Shown in pieces: positions 59,345-64,000 of a DNA stretch of 64,000 bases. A program made the translations under genes and the position numbers. Every line of letters starts with the position of its first letter. Positions within the stretch are counted from its first letter, which is position 1. The notes under the pieces are model-generated. The model had not been told where the DNA came from and did no database searches. It saw only the letters and a program-made list of their open reading frames with translations. Source of the DNA: Labia minor (Eukaryota > Arthropoda > Insecta > Dermaptera > Spongiphoridae); NCBI GenBank assembly GCA_963082975.1, contig OY720344.1:5567580-5631579 (forward strand), written 5' to 3'.

Positions 59345-59564
59345 TCAGTGCCAGTGGAGTGTGCAGTGAGTGCGCGGATCGTTTCTGTTTGTCTCTTGGA
59401 AAATAACATCCCAGTTTGCTCGTGTTTTTGCTTCAGAGGCTATCCATTACTCCTCTACAATTACTTTTACAACTTACATCTATCCTACATATTACACTCT
59501 CTTGTCAATTTGAATTTGTAGAATCCTTGTTGTTGTTATTATTATTATTATTATTAAAAATTAG
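59345..59564 (+). promoter_or_regulatory. Possible start site and non-coding first exon of a downstream gene
   Basis: GC-richer patch from 59220. A TCAGT initiator is at 59345-59349 with GCGGATC about 30 bases downstream (DPE-like, spacing off by about two). A good donor TTAG/GTAAGT follows at 59561-59570. No long coding frame lies between. The gene would continue beyond the window or in an intron I cannot follow. Confidence 0.3.
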
Positions 59565-60301
59565 GTAAGTTTATTTTATATTATTTTTTTTTTCACTTTA
59601 TTAACAAAAGTATAAAAATAATTGAAAAAAGTAAAAAAAAAAATTGAAAAATTAGTTATCACAAAAGATATTGTAAGATATTATTTATAATTTTATTTAA
59701 TTAAAATGATATTTGATTAATAAAAAATTAAAATGAATCAAAAAGAATAGAAACTTTAGACATGTATAAGTATTCAAATTTGCAAATGTATTTTAATTGT
59801 GATTGTCAAAATGTCAACTGGGCGTGATTTGTTAAAAGTAAATTAATAAATTTATAAAGGTGGAGTCATTAACTCAAATACTTAAATTATTAGAAAAGAA
59901 ATATTATGAAAAATTATTTTTCTCAACTCGATAATTATATTTAGTAACTTTTAATCTACTAATTAATCTCAATCAAACTTGCAACCGTACTAGATTTCCA
60001 AATTTTGTATAGTATGCTACTCTATGACTCTTCCTAATATTTATAATCATCATTTAATGATTTAGACTAGAAACTAGATACCTAAGTAGGAAAAAAATGT
60101 TCAATTAAAATTTTGCCCATTTTTTATATAAAATGTGAATTTTTATTTATTTATTTATTTATTTTTGTTTAATGAAGAAAGTAAATGAAAATAGGTCTAA
60201 AAACAAAACAAAAATATAGACATTAGATGATTGTTAAGATGAATATTAAAGATTATGAATATTAATATTTAGTATTTATTACTAATTACCAATATTTAAC
60301 T

Positions 60302-60318
60302 ATTTACTATCTCGCCAG
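60302..60318 (+). mobile_element. Solo terminus of repeat A
   Basis: TTTACTATCTCGCCAG alone, followed by unrelated A+T-rich sequence. It defines the outer edge of family A as ACTATCTCGC after a T run. The stretch 59570-60300 shows nothing else. Confidence 0.55.
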
Positions 60319-60396
60319 TTAATATATATATATATCATTGATTATATATATTAAAAAAATATATTCATAATTTAGATCAATCATTATGTTAGATAT

Positions 60397-60704
60397 GAGG
60401 CGCCGCCTTTGGGTGTGTGGGTAGCGAACCTGCCTCCCATTCCCATGGTCCCAGGTTCAAGCCCCGGGCCTGTCAAGGGAATTTCCCTAGCTGGGGTCTA
60501 TGGGACGAGTCAACCCAGCCTCCGGGAACAACATTGGGGAAAAGCTACTTGATAGCGCCTCCGATCAAGAAAATCAAGGTAAAGGTTGAGAGGACCCGTT
60601 CTACTGATCATAGTACACCTCATTGATATAACCGGCTTGATAGCGTTGTCTTTGCGTAGGACGTACAAAGTCAGAGGTTTTTTTTTTTTTTTTGTTTTTT
60701 TTTT
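60397..60704 (+). mobile_element. tRNA-derived SINE, copy S5
   Basis: Head GGCGCCGCCTTTGGGTGTG, B-box AGGTTCAAGCCCCGGGCC, body CGTTCTACTGATCATAG, long T tail (60678-60704). A 14-base target duplication with one mismatch (ATTATRTTAGATAT) lies at 60383-60396 and 60705-60718. Confidence 0.85.
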
Positions 60705-60725
60705 ATTATATTAGATATATTAAAT

Positions 60726-61015
60726 CAGTGGTTCCCAAATTTATTTGGCCAAGCGCCCCTTTCCAGAAAAAATTTACTTAGCGCCCCCTTCGAAATTAAC
60801 TTTTTTTTAATTTTAATAACAATTAAACAGAAATATAAATAATGTACCTATTTGCAAAATATTATAAATAAAGGTGTAAATTAGAAAAAATGAATTTATG
60901 TATCTATTTATTGATCTCGGAATAGAAAAGTAATATACAAATAATTTTCGCTAAATGCACCTTGTGGTCCCCCTGGATCTCTCCAGCGCCCACGAGGGGG
61001 CGATGAAAGAATACT
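60726..61015 (+). mobile_element. hAT-type element fragment
   Basis: CAGTGGTTCCCAAATTTATT is a classic hAT-like terminal repeat. GCGCCCC-rich blocks at 60752-60790 and 60985-61010 are partly inverted. The right terminus is not identified. From 61020 to 62155 no gene is seen; a G run (61610-61620) and CT tracts are present. Confidence 0.5.
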
Positions 61016-62159
61016 AATGAATAAATAGAAGAAAAATATTTATTTATTTGGTATAATACATAGATATATGCGTGTGCGTGTTGATTAATAAATAATATAT
61101 AATACAATGATGAAAGTATTTTATGTAGTATTGTAGTGAGTGAAGAGATTTTGGTCAAGGACCATGCGAGTTGAGTGTCTGGTGAATGTTGTCTCACAAC
61201 TTGACTCACCAAGTTTACCATAATTATAATTATTTATGATATATTCGATTATAAATAATAGTTACCTGAATGTTAAATGGTATATGACATAAGGATTATT
61301 AATTTTTAAAACATTCCATTTGGATTTCTTCCATTTCTCTAGCTTCAAAACTTATCCACCACACACAATCAAGTAATACACTTTTTCATGTATTTATATA
61401 AATATTTAATAAATTTTTCTTTATCTTTCTCCATCGTCAGTGCTTTGACCTTCTCAACAGGCCATTAACCAGTCTATTAACCTTCTATTTCATTTCAAGA
61501 AGGTAAAATTTCTATAAATTTTTTTTTTCTAAATGAACATTACTATTCAAAGGTTTTCGTCATTTGTTAATATAATCATATTTTGCTATTCCATATTTAG
61601 TATGCTTGGGGGGGGGGGGGAAATAGATCAAGATCAATGAAATTTTCTCACTCTAATCTAACCATTCCTTCAACTGTGTGTGACTAAAGTTAGTTACTCT
61701 CACTCTCTTTCTATTTCTCTCTCTCTTTTTTTTATTTTATTTATTAAATTATTATACTTTTAATAAAAACAAATTAGGAAATAGAAATTTCTTATTTATG
61801 TTTATCCATGTATATACAACATATCTACGATTTCTCTTTAAACAGTTTCTTTTATTTAAGATTTATCATTAATGGAAAAGAAAAAAATTAAAATTCTTGG
61901 AACTCAAATATCAATTAATGTAACTTGTATTAAATGAAAGTGTTCCATGTAACGTTTTCATTTTATTTGTGAAGTGGAAAGAAATGCAAAAAAATAATAA
62001 ATTTCATTTAATTTGTATCATGAAAATGTATAAATCAAGTTTATAATTGAATTGAAATTAAACCTGTATGATTATTTTTTAATTTTTTTTATATTTTTAT
62101 TTGTTTATAATTTTTGGATAAAACTTGTATCTCCATTTTGGATAACAAAACAACTATTA

Positions 62160-62967
62160 TACGAGGTATAGAACTTTAAGTTGGCATTACTGTTCAAGTT
62201 GACGACCGATTTAACAGCTGATTTATTCTCAGTTTGGTTTGGCAATTCATCATGAATAGACTCACGCCTGAACAACGCTTGCAAATAGTGCAATTTTATT
62301 TCGAAAATAATGGTTCTGTGCGTCCATTTTATCGTCAACAAAATCGTCCATCAGAGCAGTTAATTCGATTAACCATGGAACGTTTTCGCACCACGTTTAC
62401 TCTTAAAACTCTTGATAACTCGCATCCCCAGAGACGCCGTACGGTACGTACAGAAGAAGCTGTTGCTACTGTAGAGCGTAGCATTGAGGAAGACCCGAAT
62501 GAGTAGAGAGCCATGTTTACTAACTTTTTTATTCCTGAATTGATGTCCAGGAGCTGTGGTTCCAACAAGACGTCACACAGCTTGTGCCATAATCGATTTA
62601 TTGAAAGACACGTTTGGTGACCGCCTAATTTCACGTTTTGGACCTGGGAGCTGGCCTCCAAGATCTTGTGATTTAACACCGCTAGACTACTTTCTGTGGG
62701 GCTATGTAAAGTCATTGGCCACAAACGCTTGACCATTTGGAAGATAACATTCGCCGTGTTATTGCCGATATACGGCCACAAATGTTGGCAAGAGTTATCG
62801 AAAATTGGACGTCCAGATTGGACTACATCCGAGCCAGCCATGGCGGTCCTATGCCAGAAATCATATTTAAAATGTAATGCCACAAGATTATCTTTCGTAT
62901 AAATAAAATTCATGTCAATCGAATAATCCATCGTTGTTTTATTGCAATTTAAAGTTTTATACCTCTA
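62160..62967 (+). pseudogene. Mariner/Tc1-type transposon relic, distinct subfamily
   Basis: Ends TACGAGGTATAGAACTTTAA and TTAAAGTTTTATACCTCTA with TA borders. N-terminus at 62252: MNRLTPEQRLQIVQFYFENN, NRPSEQLIRLTMERF, TFTLKTLD, RRRTVRTEEAVATVERS, DPNE. After an internal deletion the rest reads across frames as FFIPEL, TIDLLKDTFGDRLIS, LTPLDYFLWGYVKSL, VIADIRPQM and RASHGG, with stops. A lineage different from the other mariners here, probably Tc3-like. Confidence 0.82.
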
Positions 62968-62969
62968 AA

Positions 62970-64000
62970 AGAAACACCCTTTATATGAGCCGTATATTTT
63001 GAAACTCTCCTAAATCCATTTATCTTCAAATCGAGATCTTTAAGGGTTTGCGTTTCAATGAATTTAAAAATAAACGTATAAGATCCTAAATGAGTCATCC
63101 AGCTTAAGTGTTTCTAAGGGTGTTAAATTTATTGTTACCATTAAAATAGTGGCAATCATTAAGTGAATAATTTGCGTTTTCTTATCAAGAATGGAGTTAG
63201 GCCACATTCAAAATTAATAATGAGTTTCATTATAAAATGTGAAGGTGCCCAAGTCCTTTCAAAATAATTTAAAATGATTCTAATTAAAAAAAAATACTGA
63301 ATTTATTTTATATATCTTTAAAACACTTAGGAAACTAATTTATGCGATTCCAAACATTTTTTTAATTACAGAACATACAAAATTACAAACATAATTTTTT
63401 TACAAAGCAATTTACTATTCATTTACATTTTGCACGTGTGAAAGGAATTTGAAGAAATCATCATCTTCAGATGATATATAAAATTGAATTTTGTAGTTGT
63501 AATAGGTCTGAGATTTTTATAGAGTTGTGTCAATACAAAATTTTCGAATTTTCTTCGTCTACCCCGACGTGGTAATAAATTCAGGACTTGAAAATTTTCA
63601 TTCTCATGTCTTATAGATAATTTTATATGGTTCATTTCTCGCAAAACACATCCAACATATTTTTAACCAGTTTACTAATGCTCCATCAGAATTCTTTGTC
63701 CGTTTAAAAATTGCATCTTCTAATAATTATTTCGATACAAAATCTTATTGTCTCATTTCATTTACAATAAAATTATTACCTTTCTGACACTTTTTAATAA
63801 TCTTGTAATAATCTTGGGGAACGAACAGTAAATTATTTTTTTTTTAATGACATTTTCACCACGCCAAAATTTTGATGTAAGTATAAATGGAGTTAGGCTA
63901 CTTTCAAACTACACTGTTTAGTTATTGAACTAATTCTGAAAACTTGTGTCAAAAATTTATCGTATTTAGTTATAATATAACAAAATTTGAAATACTTCAC
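62970..64000. other. A+T-rich end of window, no gene supported
   Basis: GGAGTTAGGCCACATTCAAA at about 63190 and GGAGTTAGGCTACTTTCAAA at about 63889 are a direct repeat of roughly 24 bases. CATCATCTTCAGATGAT at 63459 is a short palindrome. These could be edges of a repeat running past the window; I cannot classify it. Confidence 0.35.

Noticed and set aside
60904-61221. 105-codon open frame on -
   Set aside because: Partly within a hAT fragment; low complexity, no motif, no splice or start evidence.
62335-62931. 198-codon open frame on -
   Set aside because: Antisense to the mariner/Tc3-like transposase relic at 62160-62967, whose sense strand carries the family motifs.
63423-63644. 73-codon open frame on - (LNLLPRRGRRRKFENF...)
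   Set aside because: No recognisable domain and no supporting context; it may belong to a repeat continuing past the window, but that cannot be supported here.

Overview
The window is nuclear DNA of an arthropod, most likely an insect. It is strongly A+T rich, its genes are split by many introns with GT-AG (and a few GC-AG) borders, and most non-coding sequence is transposon debris: mariner, Tc1, Tigger/pogo and hAT relics, Helentron-like repeats, tRNA-derived SINEs and non-LTR fragments. I cannot name the species from sequence alone.

Two complete protein genes can be rebuilt exon by exon, both on the + strand. (1) 797-23006 is a dual oxidase (DUOX): 31 coding exons, about 1609 residues, with signal peptide, peroxidase-like ectodomain, EF-hand region and a NADPH-oxidase core ending in the NADPH site. 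Three of its 30 introns need GC-AG borders. Intron 10 begins at a MITE-like element that touches the presumed old splice donor. (2) 34408-46703 is a fatty acyl-CoA reductase (FAR): 8 coding exons, 511 residues, with a TGASGFVG Rossmann motif, a YAFSK active site and a hydrophobic C-terminus. A splice acceptor 25 bases before its ATG implies a non-coding first exon; a TATA-containing, relatively GC-rich patch near 29330-29490 is a candidate for it.

Layout: 1-796 DUOX upstream; 797-23006 DUOX with repeats in most large introns; 23007-34382 intergenic, with a 1.16-kb DNA transposon, a 0.78-kb inverted repeat, Helentron-like copies and the candidate promoter; 34408-46703 FAR, with a Tigger relic, SINE, Helitron-like and LINE fragments in its introns; 46704-64000 gene-poor, with a foldback element, mariner relics, a ~160-bp tandem array, a GC-rich island (54886-55065), a possible first exon of an unseen downstream gene (about 59345-59564) and more SINE, hAT and mariner copies.

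The genes are functionally separate but both fit epithelia: DUOX makes extracellular H2O2 (cuticle cross-linking, gut immunity) and FAR makes fatty alcohols for cuticular lipids or waxes. No operon-like relation is implied. The most notable non-gene structure is three repeat families (called A, B and C here) that share Helentron/HINE architecture: a short terminal repeat, an internal microsatellite, the inverted partner of the terminal repeat, then a terminal hairpin, in T-rich flanks. Also notable is a foldback element in DUOX intron 25 carrying an inverted copy of part of DUOX exon 20.
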